Shown: in pieces, positions 23,120-35,238 of the stretch | Numbering within the stretch: position 1 is the first letter of the stretch | Layout: every line of letters begins with the position of its first letter | DNA from: Xanthoparmelia taractica | Lineage: Eukaryota; Ascomycota; Lecanoromycetes; Lecanorales; Parmeliaceae | Reading direction: 5' to 3' | DNA: 64,000 nucleotides | Assembly (NCBI GenBank): GCA_033085395.1 | Contig: MU853187.1 | Coordinates: 62,001 to 126,000 of the forward strand | Translations under genes and position numbers: made by a program | The notes under the pieces: generated by a model | The model's input: only the letters and a program-made list of their open reading frames with translations | The model's database searches: none | What the model was told of the DNA's origin: nothing

Positions 23120-26100
23120 GCACATATATATATATGCGAGCGGGGACTATGGACGGAAACAAGTGGGCGTAATGGACGAGAATAATGAAGCGTACAGTAG
23201 CTTGTACAGAAAACAGCTATGTTATATATATAGAGAGATTTACACGTCTATCGCTGACTTACAAAGCTATCGCGCTCCCGAAGCCTTATAACATTATTAC
23301 CATGGTTTTCATTAAAAGAATAGCGCATGCACAAAAGCCAACACTCTCACCACTCCTCATCCAAACCAGTCTCTCAGATACCTTCCCTCTATACCAAACC
23401 CACATCCTCCACATCCTCCACATCCTCTTCCCCGTTCCTCGAACAGCCCAGCCTCCACAGTTCCTACCACGGCGGCGAGAGACTATGCCTTCTACGAAAG
23501 GCACATCCACAGCAAGATAAAATGAGACAGACCTACAGGGCCCTGTCTTATATATACACACGGAAACCCCTACCGCCAAATCTACGACATTTGCAACGTC
23601 ACAACGAAAAAAAGACAAAAAGGAAAAGAAGAAGAAGAAGAAGAAAAGCATAAGCTACGCCGTGATATCTATCCGTTACTACAATATATGGACCCTCACA
23701 TGTGTATCGGCATAGATAGATCAACAATTGAAAAGTTCTGCTTGAGATCGAGATACGAGTACTGAAAGCATTGAGCGAGAGCGAATTACATACTTGATAC
23801 CTCTCGACCTCTTTGCTTTTACTCTCTGTTGATTCGATTTTCAATGTAGTAATCTGTGTCTGTGTCTATACAGATTTCAAAGCCGTCAAACGCTTCGGCT
23901 TCTTACGGAATCTTGCTCTTCCTGTCGAGGAAAATAACCGGTTTTCGCGATACTTGTTACACAACAGCCCCCTAGGAAGTGTGGATAGGAGTATGTATAT
24001 CTACCCAAACGGAGCGTGTGAGACCCGCTATGGTGATTTACTGAGCTAGGTAGGTAAGGTAAGCTCTCACGGGAAACTAGCTAAGCTGCACACAGCGTAC
24101 CAAGAAGCTTATCGATCACAGTCTCAACGTGCCAAATCATCGGAAACAGCCACTGACATCGCAGCTTCCGTCTCACTCTTCTACGGTATGGCAAAGATGG
24201 AAGGAATGAATGAATGAATGAATAGAAACCCCCACTGTTGAAGCGCGGATACAGGTACCCTCTTAAACCTATCATCCCATCAATCAAGTTCACTTTCATC
24301 CCCGTGCTCTCCATCTCCATCTCCAAGCTTAAATTCCAAGGTAGCATGACTTCTCGTTTCCCAGGACTGGAAAAAAACTGCAAGAGTATGCTTTCGTATC
24401 AATATACAGCTGTACCCTGCACAAATACCGCTGGTACGAGTACCTAACTGATGCATGCAAGCTACCGCACGCACAATCAACCAATCAGTCTGTAGAGCGC
24501 ACAAGTAGAAGTATGTAGTCCGGTAGAACCCAAAAGGATATGCACTCCCTGCCTTGGCTCCCTCGGTGAAGCCGATGCATGCATGCTGTGATTTCGGGAA
24601 AAGTTGCAGGCTTCTTCTCGATTCCTACTTGGAATCATAGCACGGTAATTGCTGGGTAGAAGTATATTGCAACGGGCATCGGAAGCCGGGGAGAAAGGCT
24701 CTTTGAGGTTGCATTTTGGTGTTGGGATTAGTGTGGGTTGTTGTACTTTGTTCACTAAATGGTGCTATGCTGGACGATAGGACGGTTTCGGCGGATATTG
24801 TTAGGTAGGTATTCTTAGAGTTGGTGCTACTCATCTGTGAATGCCGGTTCGTGGTAAGTGCTGAGATGGTAGTGAAAGGGAGGTTGGATGCCAGCACGTC
24901 AAGCTTGTACAATTGCGAGCAAAGGTTTCAGCTTGACTTATCCGTGACGAAAATCCTTACAAACTTTCCAACTAGCGGGTTCGAATTAGATATCTCGATA
25001 GAGTATTAGAGCAAGTTCTTTCCCCGACTCGGGGATATGGTGAGAGAATATGTCCAGCTATTGTTCGAATTGGATTCGGCATTCGACAACCTGTGAACGT
25101 CCCCAGAAAATTCCATGCATTCGAAACAACCGCCAACCCAGATTCCGAGCGTGATCAATCCGTCATCTCGAGGCCTTCATTCGCACCTTAAAGCGAGCGA
25201 GCCAACCTTTTCCAATCAGTACTGGCCAAGGCTGACATGGGCAGTTTGGGCTACTGGTGTTGGATTGAGGGTAGGGCAGCAGACGACTGGGGTGGAAATG
25301 CTGCTTCATTGCTCCGCCTGTATTTCTTCGGGTAGATATCGATGCCGTCAAGCCATTATTTAATAGCCAGAGACTCGGTTAGGTCAGGCCTAACGCGACA
25401 CCCAATGTCCCCAAACAGTAAATACCACGCCAACTCCACTCCACCCTCCAATCTTACACTTATATACCACCATCTCCCCTTTACCCCTCTCCGCTTCCCT
25501 TCTCCCCCAAACCTCCCCTTAAACCCCCTTGTTCCCCGGCTGGAACTTACCTACCTACATACTCTATGGAATGCGCTCACAGGTTCGCGAGAAGTATTTT
25601 GTGTTCTATGTTGGGGTTACTCAGTAGAGTGTTAGTGAAGTGACCCAGTATCGGATGCCATGGAATGGGATAAGGAAAGCTGGTTGTAGCTGTAGTTGTA
25701 GCTGCGAAAAAAGGTTATGGCTGAGATGTGGTATGAAGAGATGAAGAAACGAATAAATGGATCAATGAATGAAACAACGGAGTGCGGCGAGTTCCCCGAG
25801 TGGAACGCACGATTTGTGTGCGGTGGGCGATGAGGGGCACGCATGATGAGAGGGAGGGAGGTGGTTGATGTGTAGAGAGGATGTTTGGAGTTTGGAATTT
25901 GGAGTTTGGAGAATAAAGTTTGGAGAATGGAGATTGAGAGACTGTTGTAAACACGATGGAAATCGTCGTTTGGGGGGAACGAAGAAATGGATTAATGATG
26001 CTATAGTGATCCCGTTCTTGAGTAGGATGTTATACGGGGATGGGGTGGAACGGAGCGTGTAGCAAGCCGGGGGGCCCATCATTCACGCCGGCACCTTCCC

Positions 26101-26213
26101 GTTTCACCTATGGCGGTTTTCGCAGCGACGCAAAGTTCTCGGGTCGCAGTAAAAATCCATAGCTTTGAAGCGGACCAGAGTCTGAAGTCTCCTGCTCGTA
26201 CCCTTCCTCCCCC
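23120..26213. other. 3.1-kb intergenic region with microsatellites
   Basis: No supported gene. It contains an AAG run near 23627-23648, a GAAT tetramer array at about 24202-24224, and a degenerate TTTGGAG repeat near 25880-25935. A GC-poor promoter-like area precedes the divergent flank at 26100. Confidence 0.5.
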
Positions 26214-27836
26214 CTACACCCTCCTCATCGCCACAACCAGTCCCTCCCTCCTCTCCTTCTTCCTAGTAGCCACACGCCGTAGCCCCCTCTCCACAGCCTC
26301 CCTCAGCTTCTTCCCCCTCTCTTCTCCTTCCGCTTCTCTTACGCCCCCCTCCTCCGCCCCTAAACTCGCCGTACTCGCCCACGCCTCGACCCCTTTCTTG
26401 ATCGCATTTCTCCGAGCTTGCCGATCTTTTTCGTCTTCGCTGCCTACATCGTCCGCTAGGTCGAGCATAGCTTGGAAGTTTTCGTCCGATTGCGCGGAGC
26501 CGAGGCCGCCGTTATTGAGGCGGGGGATGTGGGCAGGAGAGTCGTCGTCGAGTGAATTTTGGATGCTGGAATAGTTGGTGCGTAGGATGGCGGTGGTGAT
26601 GGGCGTTTTGTGGTTGGGCATAAGTTGAGGAGTGTTGTAGGGGACTATAGTAAGGGGGTATGGGTCCGTGGACGAGGATCCGATGTAAGTGGAATTGGTG
26701 TTGAGAGGGTTGGGGGAGGTGTGATCCGACTCTGGAAGTGGGGGTTGAGGTCTGGACTCGTCGAATTGTAGAGAAGCGTATGAGCGTGCTTCCTCGTTGA
26801 AGTTGGTAGTGGTTGGCTGGCTGTTGGTCTCTGCTTTTCCCTTGTCGTCGTTCTCGCTATTCGAAGGGTCGAGGTCTTGAAATTGCGTCGAGGCCGAATC
26901 TCGCATTTTCTGCTTAACTTGAGTCTTGCCCTCTCCGTGGTGGCCACCCTGGTCATCGCCCTTGTTTCTATCGCTATCGTGGGTGCTATCATGCTCGTAG
27001 TTCTTTTCCTTATTTTTCTTCTTGTCATTAGCACCTTTGACATCGTTGTGAATGTCAATAGAGACGTTCAGAGGGCGAGACCAAAGAATCTCCGCCCTCT
27101 GTGACGAAGAATCAGAACTGTGATCTGGTCTTTGCGAGGGCGGCTGAGGCTCTGATGTTATGGCTTTGAATGAGGGTTTCTTTGCTACTGCTGGCCTAGT
27201 AATACGCTCGCGATCTCGTCCTCGACTGCGGCTCCTACTCAAGGACCGTTCTCTGTGCCTGATGGACTCGCGTATGTGGCTTTCTTTTCGACGTTCTCGC
27301 ATATCTCTCGCTTCCTTCACTCTCTCCTCGGCATCCCAGCGCTTCTCCAGTCTTGCTCTCGCTCGCCTGCCCGTCAGAATAAGCCAAATCGCAGCGGTAC
27401 TACCAATGATGCCCGAGAATCCAAATACTCCTACGATAATGGCGGCGTATTTCATACCATTCTGTCCGTGTTGATGCGCTGTGACGGCCCCAAGAACGAT
27501 AGCGGTAGTCAAAGCGATGAGTGAGATGTTGAAGACCCCAATAAGCACCCAGAAGAGTATGCGATGCTGCCTCAGAAACTTCTTGTGCGGACTCGGTATG
27601 CTGTGAATTGAGCTCGGTGGTATTGGTGCATTGGAACAGCGAGACGCAGCATGCGAAGCATGAGCGTTGGCGACGAGGGTGGAGTATGCCTGAGGGTCGT
27701 GATCGTAGACGGCCGATTGGTATTCATGGTGTACGGAGCGCGGGAGGGAGCCCGAACGACCCAAGTTGGCGTGGATGTGATTATCGACGCCGAAGGGGAG
27801 TGATGTAGAAGATATGGAATCTGATGAGGGTGGCAT
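26214..27836 (-). CDS. two-transmembrane-segment protein of unknown function
   Basis: A single exon of 540 aa. An N-terminal disordered segment precedes two hydrophobic helices at about residues 93-119 (RILFWVLIGVFNISLIALTT) and 130-154 (AAIIVGVFGFSGIIGSTAAI) separated by a short His/Gln loop, so a hairpin membrane topology is likely. An Arg/Glu-rich helix and RS-like stretch (SLSRSRSRGRDRER) follow at once. The rest is long, polar and low-complexity. The C terminus (about 455-540) is a charged helical region rich in E, R and A. No enzyme motif is seen. It probably anchors a cytoplasmic tail to an internal or plasma membrane; this is inferred from composition. Confidence 0.75.
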   Translation of the reverse strand: MPPSSDSISSTSLPFGVDNHIHANLGRSGSLPRSVHHEYQSAVYDHDPQAYSTLVANAHASHAASRCSNAPIPPSSIHSIPSPHKKFLRQHRILFWVLIGVFNISLIALTTAIVLGAVTAHQHGQNGMKYAAIIVGVFGFSGIIGSTAAIWLILTGRRARARLEKRWDAEERVKEARDMRERRKESHIRESIRHRERSLSRSRSRGRDRERITRPAVAKKPSFKAITSEPQPPSQRPDHSSDSSSQRAEILWSRPLNVSIDIHNDVKGANDKKKNKEKNYEHDSTHDSDRNKGDDQGGHHGEGKTQVKQKMRDSASTQFQDLDPSNSENDDKGKAETNSQPTTTNFNEEARSYASLQFDESRPQPPLPESDHTSPNPLNTNSTYIGSSSTDPYPLTIVPYNTPQLMPNHKTPITTAILRTNYSSIQNSLDDDSPAHIPRLNNGGLGSAQSDENFQAMLDLADDVGSEDEKDRQARRNAIKKGVEAWASTASLGAEEGGVREAEGEERGKKLREAVERGLRRVATRKKERREGLVVAMRRV

Positions 27837-28407
27837 GGCTTGAGACTGTTGATGAGAGTGCGGACAAGATTTTACAGAGATGAAGGCTCGTCTGTGACCA
27901 TAACAAGCGTACGACGAGTGCCTTGTAAGAGCTGAGGAAGTAGTGATGACGAAAGAGGAAGAAGTGAGACGTTTAAAGAGAGCTCATAAAAGGTTTGAGG
28001 CCTTTGAGTCACCAAGCTTGAAGAGTGAAGAGGTGCGGGGTACTGGAAGTAGAGGATAGAATGAACGCGATGGTTACATCTGACAAGCGCACATTGACCA
28101 ATAGAATAGACCTTGAACTCCGTGGTGGCAACGGCGGTAAACATAGACCAATGAGAGTAGCAATCCCGGTCAAGAATAAGTCGTAAGAAGCGCCGGGCAT
28201 GTCAGACTCAATTCCCCCAGAATGTTAAGGAAATGAGAAGCTAATTTCGAGGTTGTAGTATTATGGGTGTGCGAAAAGCATGAGGCTTAGGCAGGTCGTA
28301 AGGTATCGATCTGTATCATGTCCTAGTCCTCCCCATGCTTTCGAAATGCAAAATCAAGGGCACGATGGCGTATCAACTATGCCGCTCCTGCTTCACAGTT
28401 CGAGCCT

Positions 28408-30063
28408 TCATCCTCTGCGCTCCTTGTTGTCCTTATGCCTCTTCTCCTTGGCAGCCTCTCTGCGCTTCCTCTTCCAAGCCCGATTTGTCTCGCCGCGATG
28501 CTCCCAGAACCACTTCGAGAACTCACTTTCCGGCTTCCCATCCTTCGAGCCTGTTGACACATCTCCTGCCTTGCCTGAAGTGCTATCCTCTTGTTCATCA
28601 TCTTCATCCACGTCACTAACATCCGATGTACCGGCCCACATATCACCAAAGGTCTTTCCCGGTGCAGCTGTATCGGGTGTGGGCGCCGCACTCCGTTGCC
28701 TCCTCTGTCGGATATCCTGCTGCGTGAAGGGTGTTTGGGGTATGACAAGGGTTTGGCTCTCTCCTTCTCCGGTTTCTGGGTCAGAGAGATTGAACGATGT
28801 CGAGACTTCGAGATTTGGCTTCTTGGGTGTATGGGATGCCGCATTATTGGGTCGCTTGAAGAGAGCTTCTAATGGGTGTATTTCCTTGGTGGCTGGGACC
28901 GATGTTGGAGGAGGTTCTTGAGTTGGTGGAGGTGTTGCAGATGACCTTGTAATCGAGAACCGCTCTACTCGGTTCACCTCATCCTCATCATCCTCATCTC
29001 CAACTGCGCTGATCCCGAGCCCATCGCTCTTCGCCTTCGGTTTGCGGGCGGATGCTCGGGTGGGCTTACGAGCTGGAGGTGAATTTCCGGGGCTCTTTAC
29101 TTGGCTCTCGCTCTCGCTCTCACTCTCGCTGTCCGAGTCGGACGAAGTACCGCTAGACGAAGCCTCCTCGTCGGTAGATTCGCCTTTGATAGCCTTGGAT
29201 CTAGGAGCTGTGACTTCGACCGCAGGCACTTCCAGCTTGCTCGACCTCCTAGTTCGCCTTGGCCTCGAAACCGGCATTTCGTTGCCGGTTTCTTCAACCT
29301 TTTCCTTAATTTTTCTATCCTTTGGCTCCGCTTCGATAGTATTGCCATCCACATCCATCCACCCTTTACCCTCAACATATTCTGATGCGGTCTTCTTACT
29401 CTCGGCACCAGATTCATCTCTCAAGAAGCTGGCATGCTTTGTAGTATTGGCAAATTCATGGATCACAACCTCCCGATTCAGATCACCTCTCTTTCTCTTC
29501 TTCGCTTTGCCTCCCTTTGTAATGTCGGCAGTTGGGACGTTTGGCGGTAGGGTAGTCTTGAACAAGCATTCGGCCTCTCCAGTCAGAGATGATGTTTTCG
29601 AAGTCAGCTTCTTGTCCGCCTTCTCCTTTCGCCGCTTCGTAGGCTTGGCGTCGTTGGAGGACGGCTCTGCCCAACCTCGTTTGACCTTGCGCTCCACAGG
29701 CAGCTCGTAGCCCGGTATGACCCCCTCTTCTCTCTTGTTCGACTGTCCCCTCCGAGAAGTGTTGCTAGGAGTAAACTCAGAATCTATAGGTAGTCCCGTT
29801 TTGAGACCGGTCGTAGGCCTCTCGTGCCGTGCCAGTTCAACCCGCATTTTCGACCCCTTCAACACAGAACCGTTCAATTTCTTCTTCAGCTTCTCTGCTT
29901 CAATTTCTGGAAGATCGACGTAGCCGTAGTCCTTCTCCGGAAATGTCTGGATGGTATGATATGAGATGTTGGAGGCCTGCTGGAGGAGAGATGGTGGGAG
30001 CACTGTTGGAAGGAGTTGCGCATTCAAAGGGGAGATGTACAGGCGCTTGCGCCCGGTCATCAA
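28408..30063 (-). CDS. RRM-containing, probably nucleolar protein
   Basis: A single exon of 551 aa. An N-terminal RRM-like domain (residues about 6-78: KRLYISPLNAQLLPTVLPPS; DYGYVDLPEIEAEKLKKKLN) is followed by long Lys/Glu/Ser-rich stretches with several basic nuclear-localisation clusters (KKRKRG, KRRKEK). A conserved-looking motif ASEYVEGKGWMDVDGN lies near residue 230. Ser/Glu/Asp repeats and a C-terminal FSKWFWEHRGETNRAWKRKR block complete it. The layout resembles fungal nucleolar RNA-binding proteins such as Nop8-type factors in 60S maturation, but the specific orthologue is not certain. Confidence 0.72.
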   Translation of the reverse strand: MMTGRKRLYISPLNAQLLPTVLPPSLLQQASNISYHTIQTFPEKDYGYVDLPEIEAEKLKKKLNGSVLKGSKMRVELARHERPTTGLKTGLPIDSEFTPSNTSRRGQSNKREEGVIPGYELPVERKVKRGWAEPSSNDAKPTKRRKEKADKKLTSKTSSLTGEAECLFKTTLPPNVPTADITKGGKAKKRKRGDLNREVVIHEFANTTKHASFLRDESGAESKKTASEYVEGKGWMDVDGNTIEAEPKDRKIKEKVEETGNEMPVSRPRRTRRSSKLEVPAVEVTAPRSKAIKGESTDEEASSSGTSSDSDSESESESESQVKSPGNSPPARKPTRASARKPKAKSDGLGISAVGDEDDEDEVNRVERFSITRSSATPPPTQEPPPTSVPATKEIHPLEALFKRPNNAASHTPKKPNLEVSTSFNLSDPETGEGESQTLVIPQTPFTQQDIRQRRQRSAAPTPDTAAPGKTFGDMWAGTSDVSDVDEDDEQEDSTSGKAGDVSTGSKDGKPESEFSKWFWEHRGETNRAWKRKRREAAKEKRHKDNKERRG

Positions 30064-30938
30064 GATTCTTTGCTTTGGAGGGGACTGGCAAAATGATTCA
30101 CAGTATCAGGGAACGATACTTTCGCAATGATGGATGTGTTTGGATGGGTTAAAGAGAAATCAAAAACTTGGAGGACGGAGCTGGACGAAGCTGTTGCTCA
30201 GTGGGGCTTGATTTCCAGGGGCGAGGGTTCGTTCCGGCGGCTTTTTCCCAAGCTATTCTAAGCGCCGGGGAAGCCAACCTTAGGGCCCGGAGCGCCCATC
30301 TGCGTCGTCCTGCCACCTGAGCCCACACTACAAGTGACGTGTTCATACAGATCTTATTGCAATGCTAAGGTAATATAGCGAAATTGAGCTTAGTCCCTCG
30401 TCTTGCATGGCAATCCCAAAACACTCTACTATGAGTCTGCATCCATGCCCAATGTTTGGGACTGCGCTTGGCTCTACAGATATCATTGGGTAGCAATCAA
30501 CAGCAGCGGCACGGGTGGCTAATAGCTATGTCCAACTTAGGTATATATTTTCCCTACATCGGTTGGACTGCTGTAAGTGCAGGCAGGACACAGCTGGCGA
30601 ACATGGGGGGAATGGCGTGCCATCAGTGTGGGTGTGAATCAAGTGGAGAATTGCTATACATTAATGTTCTAGTAAGGATGAATGAATGGTAACGAAGGTT
30701 TGGTAAAGTTTGACAAGCAAGCCTGATTGGCACCTTGATGGGTACATGCACTTTATGGACAAAGACCGGCCTTGCGAACGTTGGATGATATTCATCACAC
30801 TTAATACATTGTGAAACTAGATTTGCTACAGGAAGAAAGACAACCACAAAACCAATACAAAACAGTTTCTCTTTCCCTCCTATACCAGCGCTTATATGAT
30901 TCTGGCTGCGGAAAAGCTCCATTGACGCTTTAGAATCC

Positions 30939-32276
30939 TCAAGCAAGGCGCGGGAGCGTACTGCGAATCGCGGACTCAGGAAAATCACCCCAACAGTTTC
31001 CCTGGCGTTGATAGAGAGGAGCGGAGTTGTTGCTCTCTACAGCCCGGGGGGCGGGATCCAATTCCGGGACTTCGTGGCCCTCTTCTTCACGCCGTATTGC
31101 TCGCTCGGAAACTTGCGTAACTGGCGAAAATGCCACCTCCCTATCGGGTGACGCATTCACATGAGCCCGAGATGCTCCGGAGACCTCATTGTCGTCCATA
31201 TATTCATTAGCGTCCACATACTCGGAGACGTCTGACGCATGGCTGCTCCTGGCCTCGAGGCTCTTGTCCTGGTATTCCATGTCCATGGAGTCTTCCAAGT
31301 CCTCAGGCTCAGGTTCGGACACTTGCGTCTTTCTGTCCCGGTGAGATGTGGAATCTGCTCGTATTTGATCTGGAAGAATATATCTTTCTTCCCAAGAGTC
31401 TGAATGAGGATCAGACAGCTCATCTGCGCTGTCTTCGTCGGCATCATCTGCACCCGCGTCCACGTCCATGGCATACTCTGAGTCGTCAGAGTCTCCGGAT
31501 AACATGTCTATGACAGAGGCTTTCCTGTGGACCGGCGCTCCCTCTTCCTCTTCCTCCTCCTCCTCCTCCTCCTCCTCCTCCTCCTCCTCCTCCTGCTGGT
31601 CCTTCTCCTGGTAGACGGACTCTCCTTCCTCATCTAAGTCCGTCTCAACAATTCTCTTTCTCCGCGAATTCCGCCTAAGCGTGCGCGAACCAGTCTCGGT
31701 ATCTTCGCCTACCGCCTTCGAAGCTCTCCTTCGCTTTCCACTGATGACATTATCCACGCTCCATTGAGCGTCCACTCTCGTTTTGAAATCTTCCTCCCCC
31801 TCGGAGGATAACTCCACCCATCCGACCCATCTTGGCTTGGGCTTCGGTGCTGCAGGTCTCTTCACCGCGACGCCCTTCTTCGCCACTTCCTTCTCTCTGG
31901 TCCCGAGTGTTGGCACCTGCTCCCGCTCCTGCTCCTGCTGCCATACTCTTGAACCAGCTGGCTCATCCGCCTTCTCAGCTTCTGGAACAAGTGGCGAATC
32001 CTCTCGTTTCTGCACCAACTGCTTGGCGTAGAAAGCTTCGTTGGGACTGCAGGTAGGGCACAGCCACGTTCCAACGGGCTCCTCCACCACCCGGACACAC
32101 TCCCAGTGGTACCAGCCCACTTTGCAGTCGTCATTGTCGCAGAGAACAAAGTCTCCTGGCCTATCGCCGTTGCCGCAGTTGCAATGCGAGCGGCTAGGGT
32201 CTTCCGACTCGCAGCGCTCTGATATTGTCGGACGAGCGGATGGAGACGGAGAAGAGGAGTGACCCTGGCTAGGCAT
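30939..32276 (-). CDS. PHD-finger chromatin-type protein
   Basis: A single exon of 445 aa. The PHD zinc finger lies at residues 32-76, with ligands C32, C34, C46, C51, H57, C60, C73 and C76 in the order Cys4-His-Cys3, including GWYHWECV and TWLCPTC. This is the ING-type spacing that reads histone H3 lysine-4 methylation. The rest is disordered and acidic, with a basic nuclear-localisation stretch (RRNSRRKRIVETD) and a polyglutamate run encoded by a GAG/GAA microsatellite. The N-terminal ING helical domain is absent, so it is not a full ING protein. It is probably a nuclear histone-mark reader. Confidence 0.82.
   Translation of the reverse strand: MPSQGHSSSPSPSARPTISERCESEDPSRSHCNCGNGDRPGDFVLCDNDDCKVGWYHWECVRVVEEPVGTWLCPTCSPNEAFYAKQLVQKREDSPLVPEAEKADEPAGSRVWQQEQEREQVPTLGTREKEVAKKGVAVKRPAAPKPKPRWVGWVELSSEGEEDFKTRVDAQWSVDNVISGKRRRASKAVGEDTETGSRTLRRNSRRKRIVETDLDEEGESVYQEKDQQEEEEEEEEEEEEEEEEEGAPVHRKASVIDMLSGDSDDSEYAMDVDAGADDADEDSADELSDPHSDSWEERYILPDQIRADSTSHRDRKTQVSEPEPEDLEDSMDMEYQDKSLEARSSHASDVSEYVDANEYMDDNEVSGASRAHVNASPDREVAFSPVTQVSERAIRREEEGHEVPELDPAPRAVESNNSAPLYQRQGNCWGDFPESAIRSTLPRLA
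31540..31594 (-). repeat. TCC/GGA trinucleotide microsatellite encoding polyglutamate
   Basis: About 18 consecutive GAG/GAA codons (minus strand) inside the PHD-finger gene. Such an array is expected to vary in length between strains. Confidence 0.9.
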
Positions 32277-35238
32277 CGTTGCTGCTTTGAGGTATCAAGC
32301 CTGGAGTTGGATTTGGAATGACGGGTGATCTGAAAACCGGATGTCAGCTCTAAGCTCGTATCTGAGGTTTTGTGATCTGGTCGAGACGTAGATGGATGAT
32401 AATAGAGGGAGTGAGAAAAGCAGGGGAAAGATGTAGACGAGGCCTAATATACTTCAAGGTGAGCATAGTGTCATCAGCCTCATTGTGGAGCTCGTTGTGT
32501 ACAGCACGATGAGTATTCCCAACCGAAAATTTACAGACACTGACAACGTCTTTGTGTCACTCCTAGCAACGAAACAATGAATTTCTGAAAGTTCAGCCGG
32601 TGGGATTACTGCACAGTTCTCATTGCTTTGTGCACCCCAATAAAGCCATTCTTGTCGCACCGCATTTTGGGCTCGTGGAAATCGTTGCATCTTCGTCACT
32701 GCCACGGTATCTCATCTTCGATATGGGAGGCGCTTCCAGAGGTGGGTCCTGCAGATTGATCCGTACCGTACTGTTGCAAACAGGCCATTGATTTTATATA
32801 TGCGGCTAGCGTCAGGGCAAGGAAGGGTGTCTAGAACTTCTATGAGCTTAGTAGTGGTGTTGTGGTCAGCTCTTGCACGCAAGGCACGACCAACGAGGTT
32901 TGTATCTAGCTCACCCGTTGCGGGAGACGGAAAAATGAAAGCGACTGTATAACAACTGACCGCTATATTACTGTGATATATATATCTATAAGGAGTTGGG
33001 AGATTGAAGAAACAAGAGAGCAAGAAGCGGAAGTGGTCAATATATGGAAAAGATATTGATGCTGCCTTAACAAATACATTACCATGTATGGTCAACATAC
33101 GGACAGCCGGCGGCATGCATGTAGTCCGCTTTGAGTGTTGCTTGACCGGACAATGAAAAAGGGGTACTAGCATTCTACACGCCAAGAGGAACAATGGATT
33201 AATTTTGATCCTCAGGATGTGACTAAGATGGCAGCTGTGTTTGGCAAACACGATTAAGCTGCAATCGTCTTGCCTTTTCGACCTGGGGAATTAAGGCCTC
33301 TTACACTGGTTCCAATCGCTGGGATGTCCATCATAGCCCATAATACTATGCTGAACACAACCGCTTTGGCAATGCAGGAGTTCCGGAGAGAGGGGAGGCA
33401 AGGTTTTTATCCTTTGGGCATGAGTCTGGGTAGCTACAGCGTGCGGTTGAGGGTTCGCGAAAAATATCCGGTGCTAAGGTTATGAGACGTAGCATCTGGG
33501 TTACATAGATTTCTGACGATGCTTGAATCGCAGACATACAAGACTGAGCTCTTTTAGAAGGGTCTACACCCGCGAAAGCCTGTTCCTGGGTTCCATCACA
33601 GATCGTTCTTCTTTTCATGAGCTACCAGTTATAGAGCGTAACCGATGCCCACATATTCTCAGCCATACACAAAATCCGTAAAGCGAACGGTCTCTCTCAT
33701 AGAGGACATATAAAGCTTGAGATTAGTCAGTAACCAATGCGAGCTTTTTGGCCAGGATCGCGTTTACCAGATGCCAGGAAGTGTCTGAATTCTTTCGCGC
33801 ATCCAGAGATGGGAACACGATATCACTATTGTCGTACTCGGGAGAGCAATTGAAAGCGAAGAACTCTGTATATCACGATTGAGGACGAGGCTATCAACAA
33901 ATTTATTGGGAGCGCGAGCGGAAATGCCCATGCAAAGAAGGAAGTCCAGGCGCAACTAATCAGCTTGATGGCAGCCAGATGTTGGGTTTCAGCCAGCGTC
34001 AAGTATTGGGGATTCAGAAGGACGCGCTAACGTCGTGCTGATCTCTGCTACGACGAAAGCTTCAACTTCCCAAGATAAGTCAGTCTTCCATTGATTCCCT
34101 TCTTCGCCACACAATCTACAACTCCTACAATCCGCCATACAATACTATCTCTCTGTCCCGACCATTTGCCATGTCTCATCACGCCCTTTTCTGTTAGCGT
34201 CATTCCGGAGGCGGGCCAGAGCCTCTCCAACTCGTGGCTAATTGGCGACGAGACGATGAGGCCATGGCAACCTCAGGCGGTACAGAGCCCAGCGAGCCCT
34301 TTAGCATAGCTAGCGAGCCCGTAGCTCTCGTAGGAATGGATGAGGTTCACGTCCGAAATTGCAGTGTCAAAAAAAATGCTGATCAAGGGACAAACGGATG
34401 CCGATAGTGGGGGAAATAGGATTTTCTTTGCACTCAAGAGCCATACGACAGGGCAAGGTTCCCCCGACCAGATGGAACATCGACAGCTTCTACCATCCGA
34501 ATGGGAAATAGAAAGGGCGCAGCACAGACATGTGAGGCAGTTAATACGAAAACCTGGCGCTCACGCAAACAGCGCTGCCTCGGGAAACTTGAGGGTGGAG
34601 CACTATGAGGTCAGAATCAACACAATCGGCCTTAATGCTAAGGTAACCCCTATATGTACTATGTCAATGTTATAGACATAAGATAATAACATTATCCAGG
34701 ACCTCGCTATATACAGTAGCGCGCATTCTCAAAGGTCTCGAACCCCGAGGCATCAATAAGACATGTGCGCAAGGCTTCGGTGGTAGCAACCCTACTCTCA
34801 ACAAAGCCTTTGATAGGCATAGAATGGATCTTATTCTTCCCTAGTAAGAGAAGTCAGATGCTAAGAATGTCATAGATAAACCAAAATCGGCCCGTCAGCA
34901 TGAACTAGTGCTTTGGTATAACAACCACGAAGGTACTGCATTGAATGAAAGGGTGGGATATATTAGAAGATTCGTGTACGTATCAAAAAGGGATGTGGAC
35001 AAAATCTGAGTTTTATCGCTCTTGTTTATCCGGAGTTACGAAGGTCCGTATAGGCCGAGAAGCCCTGCCAAATTCCCGAGCAATGCCTGTCAAATTTATG
35101 GCACAGCCTCTTCAATCTTCCATAAATCACCTTAGCCCTCCTCCTTTCACTCTTCTTCCTCTATCTTCTATAAACTATCTATACTCCCAATCACATCAGC
35201 GCAAGCACCCGTTCAATAGCGCCGACATCTTCATCAAC
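32277..35238. other. 3-kb intergenic region without supported gene
   Basis: A minus-strand frame of 179 codons at 32712-33251 is open, but its composition is not protein-like and it lacks a domain. AGCGAGCCC repeats occur twice near 34289-34320. No RNA or mobile element was recognised. Confidence 0.45.

Noticed and set aside
32712..33251. 179-codon minus-strand frame
   Set aside because: No domain, signal or splice context, and an unlikely composition; kept as non-coding.
34945..35238. Longer N terminus for the nitroreductase
   Set aside because: The extra sequence is unlike the family and the internal ATG at 35239 gives the usual length.
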